DNA of 64,000 bases from Cavenderia fasciculata (taxonomy: Eukaryota; Evosea; Eumycetozoa; Acytosteliales; Cavenderiaceae): the NCBI RefSeq assembly GCF_000203815.1, contig NW_004457637.1, forward strand, positions 1 to 64,000, given 5' to 3'. The translations under genes and the position numbers were made by a program. The notes beneath the pieces are model-generated. The model saw only the letters and a list, made by a program, of their open reading frames with translations, had not been told where the DNA came from and ran no database searches. Shown here piece after piece: positions 11,869 to 24,031 of the stretch. How positions within the stretch are numbered: position 1 is the stretch's first letter; every line of letters starts with the position of its first letter.

Positions 11869-14033
11869 TTAATTATAAATAGTATTTAATTCGACCAAAA
11901 CACAGAAACTATCACCATAATGAGAGTATTTATCCTTTTGTAAAGTTTCGAGTGATACAAAACGAGGCCAACCCCAAGCACTATCGAACCCTTCTTCAAA
12001 CAACTTTTTATAATTAAATTCGATCGACTCTTGGAATCTCAATCCAATGATACTGGCAGTGACACTCATTGCCAAAGGTTTTAATATCTTTGAACCAAAT
12101 GCTAAATAAACTGCTAATTGTCCTTTTTCTCTTTCTTTTAATTGTACGAAAAATTCTCTATCTTTAAATGTAAATCTAAAATAAATAAAAATAAATAAAT
12201 TAAATTAGAATAATGAATAAATTATTATTTCTATTTTCTATTTACCTTTCTAAATTTGCAGGTAATTTTATATCTTTTCTAACACGATAAAGGAATTGAC
12301 AAGAATTTTCTGGACCAAATTCATTACCACCAAAATTGTTCAAAGGGATGATTTCATTTGTAACTTTGGAAGTATCAAATGGTTGAGTAATGGCAAGTAA
12401 AAATTCAATGGGATAGGGACGTTTTCTAATGTTACGAGGTCTTTTGTAATGATAACCCAAAAATTGGAATGGTTCACCTCGATTGGCTTTCATGATACCT
12501 CGCAACAACCCAGTGATATCCTTTTCAGGAACAATCTTTAAATTATCCAATCTTTCAAATGCATCTCCAATATTCATATTCTCCCATCTAATCAATGGTA
12601 ATAATTTGTTTAAAAGATTTTTATCCAATGATTCATCCCATTCTTCATTTTGATCTCCTCTAAAGAAAATTAAATTAATTAATTAATAAATACAAATAAT
12701 AAATAATAATTATTATTTTCTTTTTACATACTGTTCAGAATAATAATAATCATCATTGGCAGAATCTTCTTTATCATCATCATCTGTAAATTCATCATCA
12801 AAATCTTCACTATAACTAGATTCATCGTCGTCGGAATCATCGTCTGTATGACTATCACTTCTATTTAGATCACCAGTTTCCTTTTCAACAATTGATCCAC
12901 GACGACTACTACAACGACTACTACAACTAGATTGATCTCCATCCATATCCTTTTTCCTATCGTTGAGATGATAGGTTGCACTATTTCTCTTGTTGTTTTT
13001 GTTGCTATTATTTTGAGCAGCAGATGATGGGACACTGTTGAGGATGTATCCACTATTGGTTCGGCACCATTCCACCATACACTCGAGGATATCCAATTCT
13101 TCGAGACGCAGACCATCGTTTCTCAACATATCGCAAATGGTCTTTTCGGACAATGTTAAAAATACATCAGAGTAGAGCACCAGGGGTGCATACTGTACGA
13201 TAAAGGCACGTAGGTTGGGATGGATGGCTTCAACGTTGATCATGTTGCGGTTGGCAGAGTCCCAGAGCAACATGGCATTGTCAAGGTCTGGTTTGTCCAT
13301 AAACGACGTTGCTGCTCTATTCATAATACCCAATGCCAAATCTTTACCACGATTCAAACCCAACAAGTCACAATATTGATAGATCGAACCAATGATACGA
13401 ATGTCAATGTCTAGATCCAACACACCAATGCATATGTAACGTAGGACGACATAAAAGACGTCTGGTTCCACACCTTCGAGTGTAATCTCCTTGATGGACG
13501 ATTCTTTCATTGAAGACATAAACATTGCCTTGAAATATTCACTACGCGATACCAACATGATCTTGCTTGCAAAAAAGCGACGGTCTCTCACCTTAAAGAT
13601 AACATCACTAAAAGGAGGTGGTTGGTCGTCGTCGCCAAGTAATATACCAAATGTATTGATCAAATCTTTTGATAATTTAATAATATCTTCTTCATGTGCT
13701 CCTCCTCCATCATCATTTGATGATGTTAATGGTGATCTACTTAATTGAAAATCGGTAGTCTCTAAAAAAAAAAATAGAAAAATAAAATAGAAAATTAATA
13801 AATAAATAAAATAACAGTAAAATAGATCTAATTTAATATTTACTTGTACTTGAAGTAGATTGACTAAGTTGTTTGGTATTTGATGATTTTTTTGATCCAT
13901 TTCCATTAAATGATATTCTCCTAAATTAAAAATTGGTATGGTTAATAAAAAGAAAGTAATATATTTAATTTAAAAAAACTACTTACATTAACGGAGAATC
14001 TCTAACACGAGAATCAAACTCCATAGTTGACAT
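11869..14033 (-). CDS. BTB-BACK protein with MATH-like C-terminal domain
   Basis: Five exons (14033-13987, 13920-13844, 13761-12732, 12659-12246, 12175-11869) give 624 residues. A BTB/POZ domain lies at about residues 85-195 (FSDVIFKVRDRRFFASKIML, YFKAMFMSSMKES), followed by a BACK-type helical region (about 200-300, including LDILECMVEWCRTNSG). Next comes a linker very rich in Ser, Asp and Glu (about 305-400). The C-terminal 190 residues end in GWPRFVSLETLQKDKYSHYGD and CVLVELN, which matches the last strands of a MATH/TRAF domain. BTB-BACK proteins usually serve as CUL3 ubiquitin-ligase adaptors, with the other domain choosing the substrate. The MATH domain is usually N-terminal, so this order is uncommon. 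Two tiny first exons encode the N-terminus. The BTB call is firm, the MATH call moderate. Confidence 0.82.
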
Positions 14034-17000
14034 ATATATATATATTGAATGTGTTAATTAGATATATTTTGAAATTCTAATAAAAGTAAATTAAAAGTTG
14101 GGATTTGTATATATTACAATCAATCCCCTTTTTTTGTTGGTTTGGTTGTTTGTAAAAGAGGGATGATAGATAAAATAATTAATTTAATAAATGAATATTA
14201 ATTAATTATTCAAATCAAATTTTTTGTTGTTGTTGAAATGTTGATTGATTGATGTTTTTGTGTGTTAACACACTCTTCTCTCTCTTTCTCTCTCACACCA
14301 CAGTACAGATAGATAGTGTTGTGTTGAGTTGTTTTTGTTTAGATTAAAACTTGTAAAGATAATTTCTAGAAATCTAAAAGATATAAGAATGAATGAGTTG
14401 AGTAAATGGAGTTTTTTTTGGAAATGATGATTAAAATTAGTATATTTACAAATTATAAAATTATTATTAATTCGAATGAAAATAAAATAAAAAAAAAGAA
14501 TATAATATATTATATAAACTAAAAATAAAAATGAATGAATGAATGAATGAAATTATTATAAACGTTTAGTTGAACGAATAAATAGTGAAATGGAAAAATG
14601 AAATTGAATCATAAAGCTGCAACCAGCCAACCATATCACGATTTCATCACTCTCTTTCTCTCTTTTCCTCTCACTCTCTATAAATAATTATCATAATGAT
14701 AAAACTGCTACTGCTGTGCACTACCCACCACCACCACCACCACTATTTCTGCAGAACACACACAAACACAAACCACACGAATAATGCAAAAATCATTAGA
14801 CCATTTAACAATGTATCACTAATAGCACTATATATTTAAAAAAAATTTAAAAAAATTTGGACAAATAGACAGATGGATAGATAAAATTTATGCCCACTTT
14901 TCGTCAAGTGCGTGTGTTTGTTGTTGTGGTGAGTGAGGTGTGTGTACTGCGCAGGTGTGGAATGAACACATACGACGATACCTACCTACCTACCTACCTA
15001 CCCTCTCTATATATAATATTATATTATTATATATTTTTTGTGATGGATGATGATGATGAAATTGTTATAGCTTGCTAAAAGTTGTGTATTGTAAACAAAA
15101 AAAATGACAAAAAGTGGGTTAAATTTGGAAGAAATCTGGAAACTTTGACTAGTCACCCCAACACCACCGTTTTCCACTCTTTTGATTTGTGATTTGTGGT
15201 TGTAAAAGAAATAATATGTGTGCGTACTTATACCAGTCAACCAGTATCCCGAAATGAGGAAAGTGGAAATAAATAAAGTGTGTGTGTGTGTGAGGTAGGG
15301 GGAAGATGACGATTATGATTATTGGTTGATTCAAAAATGATAATAATAATAATAATAATAATAATCATGATTGCTGGATCGTCGATGGTATGTGTAGTAG
15401 GATTTAAAAACAAAAAATGATATATAATAATTTTAATTCTGCAGATGAAAATTATGGGGGGTGATGATTAAAAATAGAATTCCATGCATGGATTATTATG
15501 ATGATGATGGAGGAGATGTGATGAGGTGTCTCTATGAATGACGATCGTGTATCAGAAATGGTAAAGTTGGTGTCTGATGAATCATTGAAAAAACCTGTAG
15601 TTTAAAAAAATTGGTTTGTTTGGATTGATCAATCAATCCATCCATCCGTCCATCCGTCCATAATTCTTTAAAAGAAAATGAATTGGATTTTCCAAATGTA
15701 TTTGACACCATCTATTGTGATTGCAAGCATCCATATATCAAAATAAATTTCGAAATGTCCATCCATTTCCAACCAAATAAACCATGTCACAATTATAAAT
15801 TTACCAACTACTCTTGCATGTGCAGTTAGTTATTTTTACCTTTTTGTTATTTTTTAAATATAACTCTTTGTTTTTACAATTTAAAAAATAATAATAAATG
15901 ATGATTGTGATTGATTGATGATAGAAGAGAGAGAGAGAGTGGAAATCCATCTCTCCAGACCAAGGTTATGGAAAGATAATAAACTAATCATTCTACATAA
16001 ATCTTTACATCTGTGATGATCGGTGGATAGATAGATAGAGGAGGTACTTTTTACTTTTTTTTTTGATTGATCAAAATGATAATGATTGGTGTTATATTGA
16101 TATTGATTGATGGAGATGTGATAATGATGGGAGTTGAGAGTTTGGACCAAACTACGACTCTATTTCTTGTTGTAATTACCTTTGTTATTTTTTATGTTCA
16201 AGAAATCCAATTAAATAAATAAATTAAATAAATAATATCTACTTTTTTTTTTTTTCGTAATATAATAATTAAACAATTTCCTACCCTACGATTCTCTTTC
16301 TATTTTTCTATAAATAACTACTATAGTGATACAATGTTTTTGGGTTTTTAAAAAATATCTGTTTTGATGGTAAAAATACAGTCTTGGATGTTAGTGATGA
16401 TATCTTTTAAATTTAGCGAGGTTGATGGTGATGATGATGATGATGCTGGTGATTTTAAAAAAATAATACTACTAATAATAATAATAATGGCACAAATTTA
16501 ATATTATAATATATATTTTTAAAAAAAATATGATAATAATAATAATAATAATAATAATTAAAGTTAAAGGAGTGTCAAATCGACACCAAACAATACCAGT
16601 AGTAGCAGTAGTAACAACAACAACAACAACAACAACAACAGTAGCAAGAATAGGAACAACAACAACAACAATAATCGCACGAAACTATTGCTTGTTTCTT
16701 CTTCTGACCATCATACCCAACACCCTCGAGACTATTTCTCTCTCCAGCTATATATTCATGCATCATATTTGATATTTGACCACCATGACACATGATATAT
16801 ATCTTTCAAGCTTGATCAGTCAAGTCAAATCACTTCTTCTCCTCCCTTTTGTTTTAATCGCTCACAACACACCCACATATTTTTTTTTGAATCCGTTTCA
16901 ATGTGTCACAAACACACAATTAAATAATGAATGATTACACACACACAACAATTGTAATAATTATAAATATTAATATTAATATTGAACTACCCCCTATTAA

Positions 17001-19396
17001 TCCAGTCGGTTCTTTTTTCTTTCTTTCTTATCACCTACTCCTTTATCTGATCTGATTATTTTTGGTTATGGTTGACCACGGCTATTATTATTGTTATTCT
17101 ATTACTATTACTATTACTATTATAACTAACCTTATGTCTGTCTATGTTGTTGTTGTTTTAATATATTTATATATGATGTGTCTCGCGATGATGATAATAG
17201 ATTTAAAACATCTTTGAACAATAATAACAACAACAATAATGATGATGACACTACACTAGTCTATCAACAATCCTTCCTTGCTTGTTAAATTGAATTTATA
17301 AATAAATTTCAATTATTATTATTATTATTATTATTATTATTGTTAACAAAACACCCCTACTTAAACCATCCCTTTCATCTTTTTTGTTCTTTTATGCTTG
17401 TTGGTGCTTGTTTGTTAAAATAATAAATTGCCAATTAAATAATAAAGTGTTGGACACCAATTTCTTCAATCCATTTCCACCTCCTCCTCCTCTTATCTAT
17501 TTTTTTTGTGTTGTATGAATCACCTTAATAATTTGACCATTAGCATGCCCAACCAGGTGTTCCAATTCAATGCGATGCATCAAAACTGACTCGTGGTGTT
17601 GTGTGAGTGTGTGAGTGAGTGTGTGTTTTCTTTTAAGTTGGTGACAAGTGGGCATCAATGGGTGGTGGTGGTGGACGTGGTGGATAAACTGTTGAAAAGT
17701 AAGAATACGTATGGAATGTACAGGAATGGAAATTAAATGAATCGGTTGAAAAATAGATAGATAAATAGATGTGATTGATTGACTGACTGAGACTATCTTG
17801 TAAATCTATTCATTGTCAATGTTTCTCATTCAAACAACCGAAACAATATAACCATATGATATGATTGAGATGTGTGTGTTGGCTAGTTAACTTGTCGACT
17901 GATATATCAGTCAATAAATATATAAATAAATATTGATGACTGAACCAACATATGATCACTCCTGAATTTGACCTCTTACCTGTTTTAATTAAATAATAAA
18001 CAAGTACTAATTATTCTTGTTTCTAAAAAATGATTTTTAAAAATTATAATTAGAATGAATAAATAAATAAATATATTTATAATATATATATATAACTAAC
18101 TAATATATGTTTAAATTTATATTTATATTTATATTTATCCTGTTTCCTGTTTCCACTTCAAAGTGTCATGGTAAACATTTGGTTGGTTTTGATGGTGACG
18201 GTAGTGATGGGGGTGTGTTGGGTTTAAATTATACTTACCAATAATAGAAGTATGTATATTGTATTCCGTTGTTGGGGGGGGGGGGGTTGCTGTTGGTGAA
18301 CTTTCAATATTAAAAAAATTGGAAAAAGTGATGGAAAACCAAAAGGGTAATATTCTTCATTATCAATAATAATATGTATGTATCGATCGCTGGTTGGAGG
18401 TGACTCTATAAATAAATTATAATTAATTAATTGGATTGGTATGGGTATTGGTATGGGTGTAGGTGTAGGTGTGTTAACAACATACATACTGAGACTGACG
18501 ATCATCATCGTTGTGATGTGTTTGATTGATTGATTGATTGTTAGATGGTTTGATTGGATTGTACAAATCATCGCGATTGATGATCGAATGCGTAAGTTAT
18601 ACGCGTAACATGTTGTACCACCAACCATAACCAACTGCCATCTTCTTCTTCTTCCATTATTTGACTTTATTTCTTCACAGCTAGCTTGTAGAGCATCTTA
18701 TATGGGTAATGTCTTGTCTTTTGTATGTTGAAAGATTGATGAATTATTTCTATTTTTGTCATAACACCTCTTTGTTCACACACACACGCACACATATATT
18801 CACACAGATACATCTTCAACCACACACTCTCTCTATCTCTATCTCTCCCACTACCAACAATATGCGAATTACTCATCCATTTCAAAACCATTACTTGTAA
18901 GTTCAGCAGACTGAACTTGTGAAACAATGAATGATGATGATGAACCAACTATGATGTCTCCATTCTTTATGATATATTGAGATGACTTTGAACGAGCTCC
19001 TCGTTGATAGTTTGAATTATCTAATGCTTTGAAAATGAAATGTATCTCTAATTATTCTTTACAATTTCTTGACATTCTATAAAAGTTTAATACAATAATG
19101 GTCATTGCCTTTTACGAGTAGACAATAGTAGTTAATGAGTAAACTAAAATTTCCCAAGTGGACATGTTCAACAAGCTTTCATCAAAGAATCGAAAATTCA
19201 GCGAACCATTGGATTTCATTTTTTTATAAAAGAGCATTTTTTGGCACGTAAATTCAATCATTCATCCCATCGATCTTTATCTTTATCGTATCTCTCTCTC
19301 TGTAATTATATAATTATCTATTCAAATTTTGTACTTTATTTAAATACTATATCCTATACTATCTACTTTGTTTAAAATACTATTATTATTATAATT
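14034..19396. other. Long gene-poor interval (5.4 kb) with simple repeats and G/T-rich motifs
   Basis: No reading frame here has credible coding character; the short ones are translations of simple repeats. Contents include ATGA repeats (about 14530-14556), CTAC repeats (about 14985-15002), TGTG tracts (15275-15293), several ATT/AAT and AAC tracts (15338-15365, 16530-16560, 16610-16640, 17305-17342), a run of 13 G (18274-18286), and GGTG/TGGG-rich patches (17640-17690, 18440-18475). It lies between two divergent genes (BTB protein and VIT/vWA protein), so it holds both promoters. It is far longer than any other gap in the window. Confidence 0.6.
18274..18286 (+). repeat. Run of 13 G
   Basis: This is the longest G homopolymer seen in the window, in an otherwise very AT-rich region with further G-rich stretches downstream. 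It could form a G-quadruplex-like structure or be a polymorphic slippage site; the exact length may be unreliable. Confidence 0.85.
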
Positions 19397-22068
19397 ATGT
19401 TTGTATCAAACTTAATAAACAAATTTGGGTCATCTGTACCAACCGTACCACCTTTGGAAAAGGAAGGTAACTATTACTACCATTACACACGTATGGAGAA
19501 ACGGTTGGCATCTACACCAATACCAGAGGTTGGTTTGGTGACCAAGTATGTGGGTACGAGCAACACGACGTTTGCATTGACCGATTTCGATGTAAAGGTA
19601 GAGTTGAGCGACGCCGCTTCGGTCAGTGTCTACACCCAACGCTACAAGAACAGTGCCACTACCCCAGTTGAAGCCGTCTACAAGCTGCCATTACCACCCT
19701 TTGCAGTTGTCTCTAATTTTGTGGTGACCTATCAAGACAAGGTGCTATCAGGTGTCATTCAAGAAAAGGAGGAAGCTCTCAACACCTACTCTGACGCCAT
19801 TAGTAACGGTGGTCAAGCCTTTTTAGCCGAGAAGAGTTCCGACGGATTCTTTTCAATCTCTATTGGTAACTTGCCACCCGGTGACGAGGTGACCATCTCT
19901 CTCACCATCGTGTCAGAGGTTGGAACACGTCTCCAAGACCTGCACTACTGCTTGCATCGCTTCATGTTCCCCAATTACAACTTTAACTTCAACTTTGAAA
20001 TCAAGGTTGCTCTGACCACCAATATTGCCAAGATCCATGCCGACAATTTCAAGACGTATACTACCCGTGACGGCAAGACCGCCTCTCTCAAGCTCAACAC
20101 CACCACTCGTCCAGCTCACAATGTGATTGTAGAGATTACACCAGAGTTTGATGCCAATCGTCCAACCTACTTTGTCGAGACTGTCGTCGACCAAAAGGAG
20201 AATAAGAGCAGCAGTGCCTTGGCCATCAACTTTTACCCACAGTTTAAGCTCGAACCCGAAGATATCGACCAACGCTCTGAAATCATCTATCTGCTCGACT
20301 GCAGTGGTAGTATGAGTGGCGGTAGCATTAACAGTGCCAGAAGTGCTCTACAACTTTTAATGCGTTCACTCACTGAAAACTGCAAGTTTAACATCTACCT
20401 CTTTGGCAGTAGTTTCAAGTCTCTCTTCCCATCATCGGTTGAATACAACGATGAAACTCTTGCAGAAGCATCTCGTTACATTCAAACCATCGATGCTAAC
20501 CTTGGTGGTACCGAATTACTTCCACCCGTAAAATCTATCCTTGCTTTACCATATGATTCAAAATATCCTCGTCAATTATTTATTTGTAAGAAAAGAGATA
20601 GAAAAAAGATAAATATTAAATATTAAATATTAAATATTATTATTTACTAATCTATTTTTTTAAATTTATTTTAGTGACTGATGGAGAAATTAGTCAAAGA
20701 GATGAAATGATTGATTATGTTGGAAAGGAATCAAATACTACACGTATTTTTACTTTGGGTATTGGTGGTGGAGTTGATAAGGAATTGGTGGTTGGTTTAT
20801 CCAAGGCTTGTATGGGTTACTATGGATTCATCAAGGAAAACAAGGATATGGAAACTGAAGTGATGCGTCTCTTGTCGATTGCCATGGAACCAACTGTTGC
20901 CAATGTCAAGGTACACTGGGGTGACTTGGATGTCGTCCAAGCACCAAAGGTCATCCGTCCTATTTTCAATCACGAAAGAATGATGATCTATGCCTTGTTA
21001 AACAAGATGCCAACTCAAAGCTCGTGTCCCATCAAAATCACATGTGACGGTCCACAAGGCACCGAATTGTCATTTGACTTGGAAATTGATTTCACCGCTG
21101 CCAAACATGACACCAACACTTTACACACCCTCACCGCCTTTGAAATCATCAAACAACTTGAAGAAGAGGAACGTAAGAGTCTAGGCGGCAAACCAATCAA
21201 CAAGGACAAGATTGTAGAGCTTGGTAAGAAATACCATCTCGTGTCCAAACACACTAGCTTTGTTGTTGTATCGGAATCTGACAAGGTCACCACCGACACT
21301 ATGGCTCAAGTACAAGTCATGAAACCTACTCCTACTCCTGCTCCTATCCAACCACAACTTCATGCACGTGTCCATGGAAGTGCAGTCAACTTTAACTTTA
21401 ACCAACAACAACAACAACTCCAATCTCAATCATACCCAATTGCTCCAGGAGGTGCTCCACCTCCACCACGTGCACCAAATTCATTCTCTTTTGGTGGTGG
21501 TGGTCGTGGCGGTTCTACTGCATTGTTTAGCGCACCATCTCGCTCCATGTCCCCTCCCATGTCCCAATCCATGTCCCAATCCATGTCAATGAACACTAGT
21601 GCCTGTCTACCCCCACCCCCTTCATTTGGTCAAATGCCAATCTCCTCAATGTGTGACATGTCCTTTGGTCCACCACCTCCACCTGCACCACCCTCCTACA
21701 ATACTAGTACGGCCTGTCCACCACCACCACCACCAGGTCACTCTTCTTCTTCTTATTTTGGTTACTCATCTCCATCGGCTCCAGTGTCGTCAGATGCCCT
21801 TCACACTCTATTGGGATTACAAAAGGCCAATGGTAGTTGGATCAAATCATCCGTCACCTCTGTCACCATCCCCAATGCTCCACAAGAATTGGAAGCTCTC
21901 TTGGATGTTTGGACTACCCTCGTTATCATTGCTCACATTAAGAACAAATTCGCATCCCGCAAAGCAGAGTGGGATTTGGTTCTCGTCAAGGCTACCAAGT
22001 TTGTTAAATCACAATTAAACAAGGCTGGTCTATCTGACAAGTTTGATTATTTTGTTTCAAAGTGTTAA
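19397..22068 (+). CDS. VIT and von Willebrand A domain protein with PARP4-like C-terminus
   Basis: Two exons, 19397-20585 and 20675-22068, joined in phase 1, give 860 residues. A VIT domain (about residues 35-165: DVKVELSDAASVSVYTQRY, VYKLPLPPFAVVSNF) precedes a vWA domain (about 290-470). The metal-binding MIDAS set is complete: DCSGSMSGGS, GGTELLPP and LTDGE. A long Pro/Gln/Gly-rich linker (about 630-780) follows, then a final domain with TLLGLQKANGSW and PNAPQELEALLDVWTT, as found at the ends of VWA5A-type proteins and PARP4. Proteins of this type bind partners through the metal site; PARP4 uses this end to bind vault protein. There is no signal peptide, so the protein is probably cytosolic. 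It stands alone after the long gene-poor interval. Confidence 0.9.
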
Positions 22069-22246
22069 AAAACAAAAAAAAAACAACAATGTTGTAAATT
22101 AATAAATAAATAAATGTGTGTTAAATAATACAATATAAATAATTGATTATATGATGGTGTTAATTTAATGGTTCAGTTATTAATATTTTTAGCGTACGAT
22201 AAAGAAAAAAATAGATAAAGAGTTTAGTTGTCAGATATCATATCAC

Positions 22247-22486
22247 TTGCAATCATATTCAAAACCAAAAAACAACCTCTCAGTGTTCGATGAGTACCCC
22301 CATCAATATGACCGTGTCATTCGAACTGTCAAAGCTAGATTTGCTGTCAAACAAGATTCAAGGCAGTTAATCACTCATCTAAACCATCTATCGGAAAGAG
22401 AGTTTCCAAGCCTTTTCAACCTATTGTATTATTGGAACCAAAAGGTTGAAAGAACTTGTCGCTCTTGTAAACTCTGCTCTACATAA
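22247..22486 (+). other. Possible coding remnant of unknown origin
   Basis: An open frame of 79 codons has normal amino-acid make-up (DEYPHQYDRVIRTVKARF, then REFPSLFNLLYYWNQK, ending CRSCKLCST), unlike the simple-sequence ORFs around it. No domain was recognised; the CxxCxxC ending might be a cut-off zinc-binding end. It lacks a clear upstream promoter or further exons. It may be a fragment of a gene or mobile element, or chance. Confidence 0.25.
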
Positions 22487-22735
22487 GGTGATATGAATAT
22501 CTTACGATATGCTGTAAACATTTTTCTTATACTTGTTTAAATTTTTGAACAGTCATATACAGATTTAGTTGGGCACTAGTGGTAGTGACAGAGATGATGT
22601 ATAAACATTTTACCCATTAGTTTCATTTCTTCCCTAAATGGAAATTACACTTATCGATTCCAAACTTCATTTTTAGGTCCACTCCATTATGCAACCAACA
22701 ATCAAACAAATGTATCAAGAATCAAAATCCATCTA

Positions 22736-22804
22736 AACACAGCTATCATAGTTTCAAGGTAGAGTAGTTAAAAGTATTTACTTTGATTAAATGATAGCTG
22801 TGTT
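22736..22804. repeat. Inverted repeat, 14-base perfect arms, 41-base loop
   Basis: AACACAGCTATCAT at 22736-22749 is matched exactly by its reverse complement at 22791-22804. The loop contains one copy of the TTCAAGG-type direct repeat that recurs at 22933. This could be a hairpin RNA or a small mobile-element remnant. Confidence 0.75.
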
Positions 22805-22959
22805 CGGTCAGTAGACCCATCAATCATGTCAATCTAATTCGCAAAGTTGGAAGGTAGTGACAGCGGAAAAGATCAATTGCAGGTCCAAATTTATATTAAC
22901 AGCTTGCTTTACATCAATCAAATATATCAATATTCAAGGCAGAGTAACTAAAAGTATTA
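22754..22959 (+). repeat. Two copies of a 26-base direct repeat
   Basis: Positions 22754-22779 and 22933-22958 share the pattern TTCAAGG(T/C)AGAGTA followed by (G/A)(T/C)TAAAAGTATT, with about three mismatches. The copies are about 180 bases apart. One sits in the loop of the inverted repeat, the other has no such arms. Function unknown. Confidence 0.6.
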
Positions 22960-23305
22960 GGATCAACCCGAGATAAAGAAATAATTGCAGATAATTAGGG
23001 TTAAAAACATTTAACAAGGTTTATAAAGAAAAATATATACAAGAAAACCTTGCAATTGTAAAATTAAAGCACAGAAGATAAATATTCTACCAACCGAAAT
23101 AAATCTTGGCTAAAGCTGATAATATTGGAATAATAATTTCGGTGATGATTTGGATAGGTCCACGGTACTTGTTTCTTTTCAAAAAAAAAAAAAGTTATAT
23201 TAATATTTTTGAAAGATTAGGTAGTACTAGAGTATCGTAAATAATAATTACTTTTTTCTAAGTGGATTGATAGTTGTTGGTTTTTTGGGGTTTGTTTTTT
23301 TGAAA

Positions 23306-23501
23306 TCATTCTTTGACAAGCAATTTCCTTTGGCGAACTTGAGATTTAATAATGTTTTTTTCATCTTTAGATGCTGAAGAACCAACTTTAGTCTTTGATG
23401 GTTTCTTTATTTCTTTGAGTTCAATAAAACTATGGTCAAGTTTTTGTTGTAAGGATTTGGTTTCCCGAATGTTGTGTGGTTGAGACACATCTTGATGAAT
23501 G
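23306..23501 (-). other. Possible small Lys-rich protein fragment
   Basis: A minus-strand frame of about 65 codons reads HPTFIHQDVSQPHNIRETKS, continues with a Lys-rich part, and ends RQRKLLVKE. It lacks an ATG in frame and is preceded by a stop without an obvious splice acceptor, so it may be an exon of an unseen gene or a remnant. Amino-acid content is coding-like. No family recognised. Confidence 0.2.
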
Positions 23502-24031
23502 AATGTTGGATGTAAAATTTAATATGATAAAAATGGAGTATTAGTTTTGTAATTCTGCTTGTTTAAAAATTAATACGGCACTGATCCAATATGTAATGTA
23601 AAACCTGCCGGAGAAAGCTGAAGGGTTGTAGAAAAAAAAGAGAATTATTAATAATAATAATTATAATTTAAAAAAAATTGCTACACTTTTTTTTCTTCAG
23701 TCGAAGTTCACGTGAACTACATCGTTGTGTGTTCGTATGGCGTGATGGATTTTTAAAACATTCATCAATTTTCATTCAAATTTCAATTGAACAGCATGTT
23801 GCCTGTGAGCGTGGGGGTGGACAATACTGTTGCTTGGGAGTGCTAATATTTTCTCCATATGATAGAGCCACACCTTGGTGGCCATCCCTTTGTGGGGGTT
23901 AAATATATATGACATCATTCGTTTTGGTTTCACACCTGTTTTTGGCAATTAGGTGGGTGGGTGAATGTATGAATTGAATTATTAATTGGTGATTTATTCT
24001 ATTCTGTTGCATTCGATTATTCTATGATGAA

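Larger units (their letters stand above)
22069..24031. other. Intergenic region with repeats and possible coding remnants
   Basis: About 2 kb lie between the vWA gene and the convergent ELMO gene. The stretch holds a possible coding remnant (22247-22486), a hairpin-forming inverted repeat (22736-22804), a 26-base direct repeat found twice (22754 and 22933), a possible small minus-strand ORF (23306-23501) and a GC-richer patch (23790-23905) with GGTGG/CCACC words. No RNA gene could be named. Confidence 0.5.

Noticed and set aside
16530-16793. ORFs of about 70-80 codons on both strands
   Set aside because: They are translations of ATA, AAC and related simple repeats.
18224-18948. Two minus-strand ORFs of 93 and 136 codons
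   Set aside because: Composition follows the simple repeats (Pro-Ile, Thr-Pro), with no conserved motif and no splice pattern.
14034-19396. tRNA or snRNA genes in the long gap
   Set aside because: I looked for the T-loop GGTTCRANNCC type box and for long GC stems on both strands and found none.
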